Assembly (NCBI GenBank): GCA_902782305.1
Contig: CACZMV010000023.1
Coordinates: forward strand, 1 to 40,876
Reading direction: 5' to 3'
Source of the DNA: an uncultured Prevotellaceae bacterium
Lineage (GTDB): Bacteria > Bacteroidota > Bacteroidia > Bacteroidales > Bacteroidaceae
Length of the DNA: 40,876 bases
In this document: positions 7,312-14,148 of the stretch, piece by piece
Layout: each line of letters starts with the position of its first letter
How positions within the stretch are numbered: position 1 is the stretch's first letter
Translations under genes and position numbers: made by a program
The notes under the pieces: generated by a model
What the model was told of the DNA's origin: nothing
What the model saw: the letters and a program-made list of their open reading frames with translations, nothing else
The model's database searches: none

Positions 7312-7677
7312 TTATTGTTTCGTTAGTTTGAACATTTTCTCGCCTTTACCCATATTGAGTACGTTTCCAGAAATTGAATAACGCCACTGTTCTGGATAAC
7401 CATCTCCAAAATCAATAGTTATTACTGTTTCAGTACAAGTATAATTAAAGGGATCTGTAAATGAACTCTTATCACTCCACTGGTTCCACGAACCTGTTCC
7501 ATTAGAATTAAAGATAATCTTATGATTACTTGTCCAACCGCTTTCTCCAGCTAATCCAACCCATGTTCCTACAAGAGGATTACTGCTGTTGTCATCATCA
7601 TCACCACCGCAAGCGGAAAAGCTAACACTCATAAGCACTGCAAGAAGTGCGACTCCAATAAATCTTAATGTTTTCAT
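7312..7677 (-). CDS. Lipocalin-like lipoprotein
   Basis: A 121-aa lipoprotein with signal peptide MKTLRFIGVALLAVLMSV and the lipobox S-F-S-A-C, followed by an acidic GGDDDD tract of the kind seen in Bacteroidetes surface-exported lipoproteins. The mature part (LVGTWVG..., GTGSWNQW, GDGYPEQWRYSISGNVL) has the W-x-x-x-G and alternating beta pattern of short lipocalin-like domains. I chose the inner ATG at 7677 because the signal peptide begins there; the frame stays open to 7734. It lies 72 bp downstream of the BspA-like lipoprotein gene and ends in a terminator, so the two probably form one transcript. Ligand and role are unknown. Confidence 0.75.
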   Translation of the reverse strand: MKTLRFIGVALLAVLMSVSFSACGGDDDDNSSNPLVGTWVGLAGESGWTSNHKIIFNSNGTGSWNQWSDKSSFTDPFNYTCTETVITIDFGDGYPEQWRYSISGNVLNMGKGEKMFKLTKQ

Positions 7678-7749
7678 ACGTTTGATAGTTATTTGATTAA
7701 AACTTTCTTTGTGGATATTATATTTCTTCATCATTTTGCTATAACATAA

Positions 7750-8556
7750 TTATTGATTGGTCAATGCAACAATTTCTTTAAAGCCACTCCACGGTGACGT
7801 TGACTTGTATTCATTAATCATTCCCGAAGGTACATATAATGTGGCTTTTTTAATGCTGCTACTATTGAAAGATGTTTCATCAGTAGAAGGTATAGACTTT
7901 GCATAACAATAGACTTCCTTTATTTGAGTACATAATGTAAAAGCATTACGTGAGATAATATTTACATTCTCTCCAATCTCTATTTTTGTTAAAGCCTCAC
8001 AGCCCCAGAAAGCTTCACTGTCAATTGATATGATGTTATTAGGAATAGATATGGATTTTAAACTTTTGCAATGCTCGAAACATCCACTACTTATAGAACT
8101 TACACTTTTAGGTATAGTAATAGAAGCCAAGCTCCAACAATACCCAAAAGCGCCATCATTTATAATTTTTATTCCATCATGTAATGTTACCGAAACCAAA
8201 TTTTCGCAAGAAGAAATTGCTCCAGATTCTATTATCTCAACACTTGAGGGAACCCTGATTGAAATAACACCAGATTCTCCAGCAAAAGCACCATGACCAA
8301 TAGAGGATACTATGTATGTATTATCCTTGTATTTTATAGAATTTGGAATAATTATATCACCATAATAGTTTTTCCCGATTGTTGCTGTGTTTCTCGTCAC
8401 TTCTGCAAATCCTGACGACGAATCTATGTTATAATATATGTCATCAATCTTAACTTCTTTATAATAACCGCCATCATCATTACTTCCACAAGAAATGCAA
8501 CATGCGCTAAACATTAATAAAGAAAAACCAAAATAAATGATTCTAAATGCCTTCAT
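7750..8556 (-). CDS. BspA-type leucine-rich-repeat lipoprotein
   Basis: A 268-aa predicted surface lipoprotein. The N-terminal signal peptide ends in a cysteine-rich lipobox (FSACCISCGS), so the exact acylated Cys is ambiguous. From about residue 80 onward there are LRR_5 (BspA/TpLRR) repeats: I-x-I-P-x-S/N-V-x-x-I-x-x-x-A-F-x-x-C-x-x-L, for example SLASITIPKSVSSISSGC. The C-terminus (VPSGMINEYKSTSPWSGF) is the usual capping segment of these proteins. BspA family members often bind host matrix proteins or are involved in adhesion; this is family knowledge, not shown here. The gene is preceded by an unusually long leader (about 300 nt) from a consensus promoter. Confidence 0.85.
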   Translation of the reverse strand: MKAFRIIYFGFSLLMFSACCISCGSNDDGGYYKEVKIDDIYYNIDSSSGFAEVTRNTATIGKNYYGDIIIPNSIKYKDNTYIVSSIGHGAFAGESGVISIRVPSSVEIIESGAISSCENLVSVTLHDGIKIINDGAFGYCWSLASITIPKSVSSISSGCFEHCKSLKSISIPNNIISIDSEAFWGCEALTKIEIGENVNIISRNAFTLCTQIKEVYCYAKSIPSTDETSFNSSSIKKATLYVPSGMINEYKSTSPWSGFKEIVALTNQ

Positions 8557-8856
8557 ACCTTTAATATTTTAGCTATCAGTTCCCAAGATGAATAGCAGGT
8601 TAGTAGTTAAAGAAGCGTGGGACTATTGAGTACTATCAGACCGAGGTTCTGGACTACCTACCAATGGATAATAAACAACAGTGCCCACGACCTGAAATAT
8701 TATGCCCATAAGGGTACAATAATCAATACGTGAGCCTATTGCTACTCTCCCCATTGGTCGAAATTGTCCAGATTTCGGTACTGGGATAAGCATCAATCGC
8801 TCTTTGCAAATATGAGCCCTTTATAACGCACTCCTACACGTAGGGTACTTGAAACT
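8557..8856 (-). ncRNA. Long (about 300 nt) 5' leader of the BspA-like gene, structured and with a 56-aa ORF
   Basis: Between a consensus promoter at 8863-8893 and the lipoprotein ATG lies about 300 nt with higher G+C than the rest of the element. It can pair in several places: CCTAC/GTAGG as a tight hairpin, CGTGGG (near 8685) with CCCACG (near 8613), and CAGA/TCTG inside. The minus strand also holds an uninterrupted ORF at 8623-8793 (see separate entry). I cannot tell whether it acts as RNA, peptide or both. Confidence 0.45.
8623..8793 (-). CDS. Candidate 56-aa leader ORF upstream of the BspA-like gene
   Basis: ATG at 8793 opens MLIPVPKSGQFRPMGRVAIG, then a hydrophobic centre (TLMGIIFQVVGTVVYYPLVG), ending SPEPRSDSTQ and TAG (8623-8625), 66 nt before the lipoprotein start. 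The middle could be a single membrane-spanning helix. It is not in any family I recognise. The ORF covers the same bases as the paired leader segments, so an RNA element that happens to be open is an equally good reading. Confidence 0.35.
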   Translation of the reverse strand: MLIPVPKSGQFRPMGRVAIGSRIDYCTLMGIIFQVVGTVVYYPLVGSPEPRSDSTQ

Positions 8857-8862
8857 CGTTGG

Positions 8863-8893
8863 CAAATATAGCAATTATTCTTCACATAACAAA
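8863..8893 (-). promoter_or_regulatory. Consensus promoter for the BspA/lipocalin lipoprotein operon
   Basis: The minus strand shows TTTG (8890-8893), a 19-bp spacer and TATATTTG (8863-8870). Transcription would start near 8856, giving a leader of about 300 nt. Confidence 0.7.
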
Positions 8894-8991
8894 GAATTAT
8901 GTAAAAAAACAGCAATAAACCACTCAATTTTTACAAAGAAGCATACACACAATAATAAAAAAGAGATAGAGGCTTGTACCCCTATCCCTAT

Positions 8992-9621
8992 TTATAGATT
9001 GAAATCTTTCTTGATTCGTTGTACTGTTGATATACCTTTTCCTGTCAGTGTTGCAATGGTTCTGATACTGTAGCCTCTCTTTAGATATGAGATAATATCC
9101 TTATACTGTTCTTTCTTCTGTTCTAGTGTTTTGATGCTTCCAACCTTACGACCAAGTTTGCCGCCATTCCTTATGTATTGAGCACGTCCTGAGTTGAGGC
9201 GGAATTTAATGTTTTCTCTTTCAAGTTGTGCGCAAGTTGATAGGGTTGCAATCATAATGGGTGCAAATAATGTTGGTTTCCCTTCGTCATCTAATAGGGT
9301 TAATTGTTCTTTCTGCATATAGAGGTTAATCCCACTATCTATTAAGTCTTTGACTGTTGCCAGAACTTCAAAAGCATTTCTTCCAAGTCTGCTGAGTTCT
9401 GAGACTAATAAGATAGATACTTTGTTTTGCTTGCAGTAGTCAATAGCTTGCAACAAAATAGGTCTTTCAACATTCCGTTTTGCTCCAGAAATCTTTTCCT
9501 CAAATATTCTGGAAATCTCTAGTTTCTGATATGCTGCATATTGCTTTAAATCAGAAATCTGTCTTTCAGTGTTCTGTCTATCTCCAAGACTAGAAACACG
9601 AGCATAGATAATTGCTTTCAT
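8992..9621 (-). CDS. Small serine recombinase (resolvase/invertase type)
   Basis: A 209-aa resolvase/invertase-family recombinase. The catalytic domain opens MKAIIYARVSS (nucleophile Ser at residue 10), with the conserved LVSELSRLGRN near residue 76 and a long E helix (ATLSTCAQLERENIKFRLNSG). It ends in a short helix-turn-helix (YSIRTIATLTGKGISTVQRI). I start it at 9621, since residues before this (frame open to 9660) do not belong to the fold. Its job could be DNA inversion, resolution of element dimers, or excision help for the large recombinase. A promoter flanked by an inverted repeat lies upstream. It is distinct from the large recombinase at 3459. Confidence 0.92.
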   Translation of the reverse strand: MKAIIYARVSSLGDRQNTERQISDLKQYAAYQKLEISRIFEEKISGAKRNVERPILLQAIDYCKQNKVSILLVSELSRLGRNAFEVLATVKDLIDSGINLYMQKEQLTLLDDEGKPTLFAPIMIATLSTCAQLERENIKFRLNSGRAQYIRNGGKLGRKVGSIKTLEQKKEQYKDIISYLKRGYSIRTIATLTGKGISTVQRIKKDFNL

Positions 9622-9647
9622 TTTAATCTTTGATTTAATTGAGTTGA

Positions 9648-9696
9648 AAATAGTACCCAAATAATTAGTGTTTCCAAATTTATTTGAGTACTATTT
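9648..9696. promoter_or_regulatory. Promoter of the small recombinase flanked by a 9-bp inverted repeat
   Basis: AAATAGTAC (9648-9656) and GTACTATTT (9688-9696) are perfect inverted halves 31 bp apart. They enclose a minus-strand -7 element TAAATTTG (9675-9682). A further GTACTA follows near 9703. This could be a recombinase binding or crossover site, or an autoregulatory operator. Confidence 0.5.
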
Positions 9697-9705
9697 AAGT
9701 TTGTA

Positions 9706-10071
9706 CTAAATATTTACCATTTCGTATAGTGGTGGTGTGCGTAGTAAGTCCATTTTGTTGCCTATAGCTACGAATCCTTCACCCCTGCGAAATTCTAAGA
9801 ACTCTATTCGCCACGGATTAGGCTTAACTTCATAACGAATAAACTTCCGATTCTTGAAAAACCATGTATCGTAGTTATTATCCTCTATTACTTCAATAGC
9901 TCTAATGTGTATAGCTTGAAATCTGACAAAAGAATTATTGAGTCTTATCCTATACCATCCAACGTTTTGTTTTCCTTCTTTCTTTGATTCCAAATGACAC
10001 CATGCGGCTATATTGCAATAGAATTCATTCTTGAAGTTATCGGAAGGGTATAATTTTACTTTCTGTTCCAT
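9706..10071 (-). CDS. Hypothetical protein (121 aa)
   Basis: A small, basic, aromatic-rich soluble protein starting MEQKVKLYPSDNFKNEFYCN. It lacks signal peptide, membrane helices and known motifs. It lies 60 bp downstream of the DUF3871 gene on the same strand and 84 bp upstream of the small recombinase. Both it and the DUF3871 protein begin with M-E-Q. Probably part of the same leftward transcript. Function is unknown. Confidence 0.7.
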   Translation of the reverse strand: MEQKVKLYPSDNFKNEFYCNIAAWCHLESKKEGKQNVGWYRIRLNNSFVRFQAIHIRAIEVIEDNNYDTWFFKNRKFIRYEVKPNPWRIEFLEFRRGEGFVAIGNKMDLLRTPPLYEMVNI

Positions 10072-10131
10072 ATTATGTGATAGTTTAAGGGGAACACTCT
10101 GTTTTGATTTGGAATGTTCCCCTGTGAGTTG

Positions 10132-11154
10132 TTAATCGATAAACCAATGATATTTGTCATCAATGCCGTTCAATGCTGCATTGATTCCCAGTGCAATCTC
10201 CGAGGCATTGACAGTCCTGTCCAAGAAAGAATCGATATACGATGACTTTATAGAGCCTGTTAAAAGGTTAAAGAACGTCCAGAGATTGATGTCTTTGCCG
10301 TAGCTACTGAAATTCTCATCATGAATATAAGATTTCGCTACGTTGTTGAGTTGGGTATCAGTTATAAGCAATTGAGGGATGTTTCTTTGCAGTTTTAATG
10401 GTAGATGCTGCCAAAGTCTAGCTTTACCTATTATTTGGCAGAATTGATGCACTGAGAGAGAAAAATTGCAAAGTTGTTGCATCAAATGAATCTGTTTGGC
10501 AGGGTTAAATTGATTAAACAGTTCAAGAGCCTGACGATATAGTTCATTTGGACTGCTTGCTTTCAGTTCTGCCTGATAGCCATCGGTAAATATGCATAAA
10601 TTGCAGCATACCGTATTCTTAAATCCAATTCCTAGCTGAAAAATGTCTGGAACCTTCTTTGAGAATAGATTTTGCCTATTATATGCTCTTACGCCAACGA
10701 TTGAGAGGTAAAGCCTGTTGCCGTTGATGTCCTGATAGATTGTGGGTACGTCAATGGAGAAAGCGCAACGCTCAAAGTACTGAGTTTTGTCACTCTCTAG
10801 CAATTGGTTTGCAGGCTTGTGAATGGCAGACGGAATTCGACCTTTTATGACATGGCTGCAACGGATAATTGGGCTTTCAATAGTTTCACCCCTAAAGAAG
10901 TCTTTCGTGGCTTCGCCTATAGTCTCAATAAAGAGAGGGTGACTCAGTGTAAGTTCATTATCTTTAGCAAATACGGGTGTAATGCAGTCGTGCTTTAGCT
11001 GGTCTAAAGTCACCTCGACTGTGTTAGCTTCAATGAAGTGTTTTGTACGCTTAACGGCATTAACATGCACCTCATTCACTGGCTCGATAATCTCTGCATC
11101 AGAGAAATCGAATCTTTTACCGTTCTGAACGGTTGGCAATAAAATTTGCTCCAT
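10132..11154 (-). CDS. DUF3871 family protein
   Basis: A 340-aa soluble protein that I recognise as DUF3871, a Bacteroidetes family common on mobile elements and of unknown function. Pattern support includes PTVQNGKRFDFSDAEIIEP at the N-terminus, a central segment on DNA-damage-like antirestriction proteins' layout (IRCSHVIKGRIPSAIHKPA), and a helical C-terminus with NLWTFFNLLTGSIKSSYIDS. The last pattern resembles DUF932/phage-plasmid proteins, where 'W-x-x-x-N-x-x-T' is conserved; this similarity is a memory-based impression. It is the first gene of a leftward group with the 121-aa hypothetical and perhaps the small recombinase. Confidence 0.72.
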   Translation of the reverse strand: MEQILLPTVQNGKRFDFSDAEIIEPVNEVHVNAVKRTKHFIEANTVEVTLDQLKHDCITPVFAKDNELTLSHPLFIETIGEATKDFFRGETIESPIIRCSHVIKGRIPSAIHKPANQLLESDKTQYFERCAFSIDVPTIYQDINGNRLYLSIVGVRAYNRQNLFSKKVPDIFQLGIGFKNTVCCNLCIFTDGYQAELKASSPNELYRQALELFNQFNPAKQIHLMQQLCNFSLSVHQFCQIIGKARLWQHLPLKLQRNIPQLLITDTQLNNVAKSYIHDENFSSYGKDINLWTFFNLLTGSIKSSYIDSFLDRTVNASEIALGINAALNGIDDKYHWFID

Positions 11155-11606
11155 AATGATGATGTTTGATGTGTAAATAATAAATGAATTAATGGGACTG
11201 CCTAATATTTTGTATTAAGCATTCTTTTACTTTAGATATACGTGGAGGGGCTAGGAGGTTTAGTGTGCCGTTGCTCACATGTCTTTCATAGATTCATTTC
11301 CATAGGTATAGGGAGAGGGGGGATAATAAAAACTGTAACCTACATATAATAAGGTTAAATAGGTGATTTTTAGTAATACTGCTCGATCCAAATACTTAAA
11401 TAAGATGGAATATATGAAACCAGACATTATTATACGACCAGAATTGTAGATGCTATACTTTGTAATATAGAAGCTGATTGTAGATTAAGTTGGAGCATCA
11501 TTCTGGATTTGGATGGGGGAACTGTACCCAAATGGCTATTTTACGTTAAAAAATTCTACTTTTTAGGTGGAGGAAGGGGGATTATCAGATTAAATATTTA
11601 CCTTTG
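11155..11606. other. Divergent intergenic region (about 450 bp), no gene seen
   Basis: This separates the leftward DUF3871 group from the rightward 11607/12596 pair. I see no ORF above about 22 codons. It holds two G-rich runs (near 11313-11323 and 11568-11581), a direct repeat ATTGTAGAT (near 11443 and 11479), the nonamer ACTGCCTAA at 11197, and a TACCTTTG at 11599-11606 that touches the next gene's first ATG. An origin or transfer site could hide here, but nothing specific is recognisable. Confidence 0.5.
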
Positions 11607-12536
11607 ATGAAAAATACAGGTAGGCTTATGGATGAAATGGAGTATGTAAAGTATTATTGTGACCATCTATTAGAAACAGCAGTAATAGATGGTGAGGAAT
11701 ATGTATTTAATGATATATCCAGAGTTGATGATAAGATAGTTGAGGAAAATGCTAAGAAGTTGGGTATAAAGAAAGATGTGTTTTTAGTTGAAGTATCCAA
11801 AAGATATAATAGCAATACCAAACCTCTTAATTATGACGCTTTATGGAAACTAAGCCTCTATCTATACCAATACATTTATCTCACTCCTGTTATATATACT
11901 GAGTATGGCATGGTGGATGAGTATATGGAATTATTTACACTCATTGCTAAGAAGGGGCTTAAAAAGATTCAATTCTATCCATCCATCAATGATGACAAAG
12001 GCAAAGTTACTATTAAAGATGAAAAGCTTGTAGATATGATTGCAACGTACATCATAAACGAGCATAATAAAACCCTAACAGAGGATAGCTTGAATAATTA
12101 TGATTTTGACATAAGCAAGATCAAAGCCTCTAAAGATATAGATAACATGTCCACATTGAAATATGCTTTTATTCAGGAACTCACCAACTTCTTTACCCAT
12201 AAATTCGGAATATTTACCTCTTCTATGAAAGTGGTCATCATGGCTATCTTAATTGTTTTCAACAAGGAAAGCTTTATAAAGAAAGAACGTGTTAAGATAA
12301 GTGATGATAATAAGAAGATTGACAGAGATAGTGATGATACTTTGGATATGAAATATAACAGGATTATGTATGATGCAAATAAAGACAGGCTTATTAAAAC
12401 ATTATATTCACATGAGATTGGAATCCTTAATAAGGAACCTATGCCTTTTGCTTTCATGTTGAATTCCAAGACAGCCAAGACTCGCTCCGAATACTTTGAA
12501 TGGTTAAAAAAGTATCGGGAAAAGAATCAAATATAG
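11607..12536 (+). CDS. Hypothetical protein (about 309 aa)
   Basis: An acidic/lysine-rich, mostly helical protein with no domain I recognise. It opens MKNTGRLMDEMEYVKYYCDH and ends KYREKNQI with a TAG stop. The ORF can start at TTG 11604, ATG 11607, or ATG 11628/11637. If TACCTTTG at 11599-11606 is a true -7 element, the mRNA would begin near 11613 and the real start would be 11628 or 11637. It lies 59 bp before the DGQHR-type gene on the same strand, and the two may work together. A segment ELTNFFTHKFGIFTSSMKVV is hydrophobic but not clearly membrane-spanning. Confidence 0.6.
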   Translation: MKNTGRLMDEMEYVKYYCDHLLETAVIDGEEYVFNDISRVDDKIVEENAKKLGIKKDVFLVEVSKRYNSNTKPLNYDALWKLSLYLYQYIYLTPVIYTEYGMVDEYMELFTLIAKKGLKKIQFYPSINDDKGKVTIKDEKLVDMIATYIINEHNKTLTEDSLNNYDFDISKIKASKDIDNMSTLKYAFIQELTNFFTHKFGIFTSSMKVVIMAILIVFNKESFIKKERVKISDDNKKIDRDSDDTLDMKYNRIMYDANKDRLIKTLYSHEIGILNKEPMPFAFMLNSKTAKTRSEYFEWLKKYREKNQI

Positions 12537-12565
12537 TCCGATAATCAAAGTATAGTAATTACCCA

Positions 12566-12573
12566 TACCTTTG
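12566..12573 (+). promoter_or_regulatory. Candidate -7 element before the DGQHR-type gene
   Basis: TACCTTTG, followed by GC, is the commonest form of the Bacteroidetes -7 box and lies 22 bp before the ATG. No TTTG is seen at the right distance upstream. Confidence 0.45.
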
Positions 12574-12595
12574 CTGCCGTAAAACCATATATTAA

Positions 12596-13450
12596 ATGTT
12601 TAACGGCGAGCTAGAAGCCAAGATAAATCCCAAGGGCATGGGTGATTATATGAAACAAGAAATATTTTCTTTAAGTGAGTTGTTGAAGTCTGGTAAGAAG
12701 GTTGCCTTTATAAAGGGTAACAGACAGGTCAATAACAAAAATGTTAAGTCTAAAAAAACTTCATTTGTAAAGTTTGGAATGAACCTTATTCCTCTCATGT
12801 ATGTTGTTGGGGAAAAAGCTGTTGCTGATGGATGTACTCTCATTGATTCTAAGACGGGATTTGAGATTGATGCGGAACAGGCAGATAGGTACATTGCTAT
12901 TGTTGACGGGCAGCATCGTTTTACCGCTGCAATGGAAGCAGAACTCAGTGAAGACAATCTTTACCTTTTTGAGTGTTACAATGGAGCAAACACTAAGGAT
13001 TTGGTAGCCAGCACCAACATTGACTCAAATCCTTGGGATGGCAGAGATTATGCCTATAGTGCAGTAATGTTTAACCAAGACAGTAAACTAGCTCAAATTG
13101 CTAATGAATTGGCAGAACTAGGTTATGCTATAAGTACAATCGGATTAATTCTCTACTTCAAAAGTGGTAAGTTTGGAAAGAAAGACCTATCAAACATCAT
13201 GCAGGGGAAAGATGCTAGGGAAGGGTATAATATTGATAGGGCTGAGTATTTTTTGGAGAAAGCCCGTGATAAGTTTGAAGATGTGTTTATCGGCAAAAAG
13301 TATCTGATTTCTGCTGTCAGTGATTTGTCATCTGATGAAGGCTATAAACGGGTATGTGATGTGTTGCCAAAATTATCATCAAATAGTGTGAAAAGGATTC
13401 TTGAAGAAAAATCAGATGATAAGATAGCTTTGATAAGACCATGCTTCTGA
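12596..13450 (+). CDS. DGQHR/ParB-like nuclease-domain protein
   Basis: A 284-aa protein with the motif IVDGQHRFTAA at about residues 102-112, the hallmark of DGQHR/ParB-sulfiredoxin-fold domains. Related proteins act in DNA modification (DndB-like), plasmid partition (ParB) or as NTP-dependent DNA-binding proteins. Here the N-terminal 100 residues (FSLSELLKSGKKVAFIKGNR) and the downstream ASTNIDSNPWDGRDYAYS resemble the ParB-like layout but lack a clear HTH partner domain. Alternative starts exist at 12638 and 12650. It follows the 309-aa hypothetical and ends at a terminator shared with the convergent DUF486 copy. The role (maintenance, defence or regulation) is unproven. Confidence 0.7.
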   Translation: MFNGELEAKINPKGMGDYMKQEIFSLSELLKSGKKVAFIKGNRQVNNKNVKSKKTSFVKFGMNLIPLMYVVGEKAVADGCTLIDSKTGFEIDAEQADRYIAIVDGQHRFTAAMEAELSEDNLYLFECYNGANTKDLVASTNIDSNPWDGRDYAYSAVMFNQDSKLAQIANELAELGYAISTIGLILYFKSGKFGKKDLSNIMQGKDAREGYNIDRAEYFLEKARDKFEDVFIGKKYLISAVSDLSSDEGYKRVCDVLPKLSSNSVKRILEEKSDDKIALIRPCF

Positions 13451-13491
13451 ATCTTTTGGAAAAGCAGTAAGTTTTTATTGTTGTAATTAAG

Positions 13492-13519
13492 AAGGCTGGC
13501 CTTATCAGTCAGCCTTTTT
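13492..13519 (+). terminator. Terminator between the convergent DGQHR and DUF486 genes
   Basis: AAGGCTG (13492-13498) pairs with CAGCCTT (13510-13516), followed by TTTTTC on the plus strand. It sits between convergent genes and may serve both directions. On the minus strand it would stop transcription coming from the host operon through the carried DUF486 copy. Confidence 0.75.
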
Positions 13520-13894
13520 CTATTTCATAAAAACCAGATAAACTGCCATTATTAAAAAAAGAAATGCTAAACAGTGATTCCAATGTAATGATTCACCATT
13601 AAAGAATATTGTCACAAATATAGTAAATACAGTGATTGATATAACTTCTTGTATTACTTTTAATTGTAATAGAGTGTACGCACCACCGTTTCCTACGAAG
13701 CCTAATCGGTTAGCAGGAACTTGACATGCATATTCTGGAAGTGCCAACATCCACGATGCTAAAATTACAACGTATAACGGTGTGTTATCAGTGAAAACAT
13801 TTATCTGCTGCAACTTCAAATGACCATACCATGCGAAGGTCATAAATATATTAGAAATAATTAACAGTCCGATTGGATATATATAATTTGTCAT
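13520..13894 (-). CDS. Complete DUF486 (DMT-like) membrane protein carried by the element
   Basis: A 124-aa four-helix membrane protein of the same family as the interrupted host gene. The two share FMT.AWYGHLKLQ at the first helix end, C-Q-V-P-A-N-R-L-G-F-V in the middle, QLKVIQE, LHWNH, and the identical C-terminus AVYLVFMK. By eye the C-terminal halves are roughly 60-65% identical, so it is a diverged paralogue, not a recent duplicate. It lies at the right end of the element, on the host gene's strand. Its ATG is 23 bp after the stop (13918-13920) of the truncated host 5' fragment, so host transcription can run straight into it. I infer that it replaces the disrupted host function. Confidence 0.92.
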   Translation of the reverse strand: MTNYIYPIGLLIISNIFMTFAWYGHLKLQQINVFTDNTPLYVVILASWMLALPEYACQVPANRLGFVGNGGAYTLLQLKVIQEVISITVFTIFVTIFFNGESLHWNHCLAFLFLIMAVYLVFMK

Positions 13895-13935
13895 ATAAAC
13901 ATTTGATTATTAAAGAATTAACCGCAAATTACTTT

Positions 13936-13963
13936 GGTGGGCAAAAGTCTTTTGTTATCCTCA
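13936..13963. other. attR of the element (right arm plus CTCA core)
   Basis: GGTGGGCAAAAG...TTGTTATC (13936-13959) is the inverted counterpart of the left arm. CTCA (13960-13963) is the core shared with the left end. Immediately to the right is host DUF486 coding sequence. Confidence 0.8.
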
Positions 13964-14115
13964 AAAAAGGCAATCATCCACGAAAAGGTGATGACACCAA
14001 TCAGGGGCCAGTTGCTTGAAGTACCCGTTTCCTGGAGTTTCAAATGCCCATACCAAGCAAGTGTCATAAACACGTTGCTTAGTATGAGCAATACGATGGT
14101 ATATAGTCCGTTCAT
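13960..14115 (-). pseudogene. 5' half of interrupted DUF486 gene
   Basis: Host codons 1-52 (from MNGLYTIVLLILSNVFMT to SWMIAFFE). After this the frame runs into element sequence (D-N-K-R-L-L-P) and stops at 13918-13920, giving a 66-codon ORF. The ATG at 14115 is chosen by alignment with the carried copy; the frame is open to 14142. The fragment starts 33 bp after the stop of the NfnAB-like gene and is probably transcribed with it. A protein ending after the first one or two helices is unlikely to work. Confidence 0.9.
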
Positions 14116-14148
14116 AATATTATCTTTGCGGCAGAACCGCAAAGCACA

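Larger units (their letters stand above)
3374..13963. mobile_element. Serine-recombinase integrative element inserted in DUF486 gene, carrying a replacement DUF486 copy
   Basis: The boundaries are defined by the split DUF486 gene: host sequence resumes exactly at a CTCA core (3374-3377 left, 13960-13963 right). Inside the core the ends carry related inverted arms (3378-3401 and 13936-13959). The unit is about 10,586 bp and visibly more AT-rich than its flanks. It encodes a 603-aa large serine recombinase next to the left end, a HTH protein, broken small ORFs, two lipoproteins, a 209-aa serine recombinase, a DUF3871 protein, two rightward genes including a DGQHR/ParB-like one, and a full DUF486 gene next to the right end. 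No relaxase, coupling protein, T4SS, capsid or tail gene is recognisable. It is therefore neither an obvious conjugative element nor a prophage, and its transfer mechanism is unknown. Confidence 0.9.

Noticed and set aside
3374-13963. Conjugative transposon or prophage
   Set aside because: No relaxase, T4SS/Tra genes, terminase, capsid, portal or tail protein can be recognised among the ORFs. The element may be mobilised by other means.
13520-14115. Simple tandem duplication of DUF486
   Set aside because: The upstream fragment ends at the attachment core and its missing part is found intact 10 kb away at the other element end. The complete copy is clearly diverged, so it was brought in, not duplicated here.
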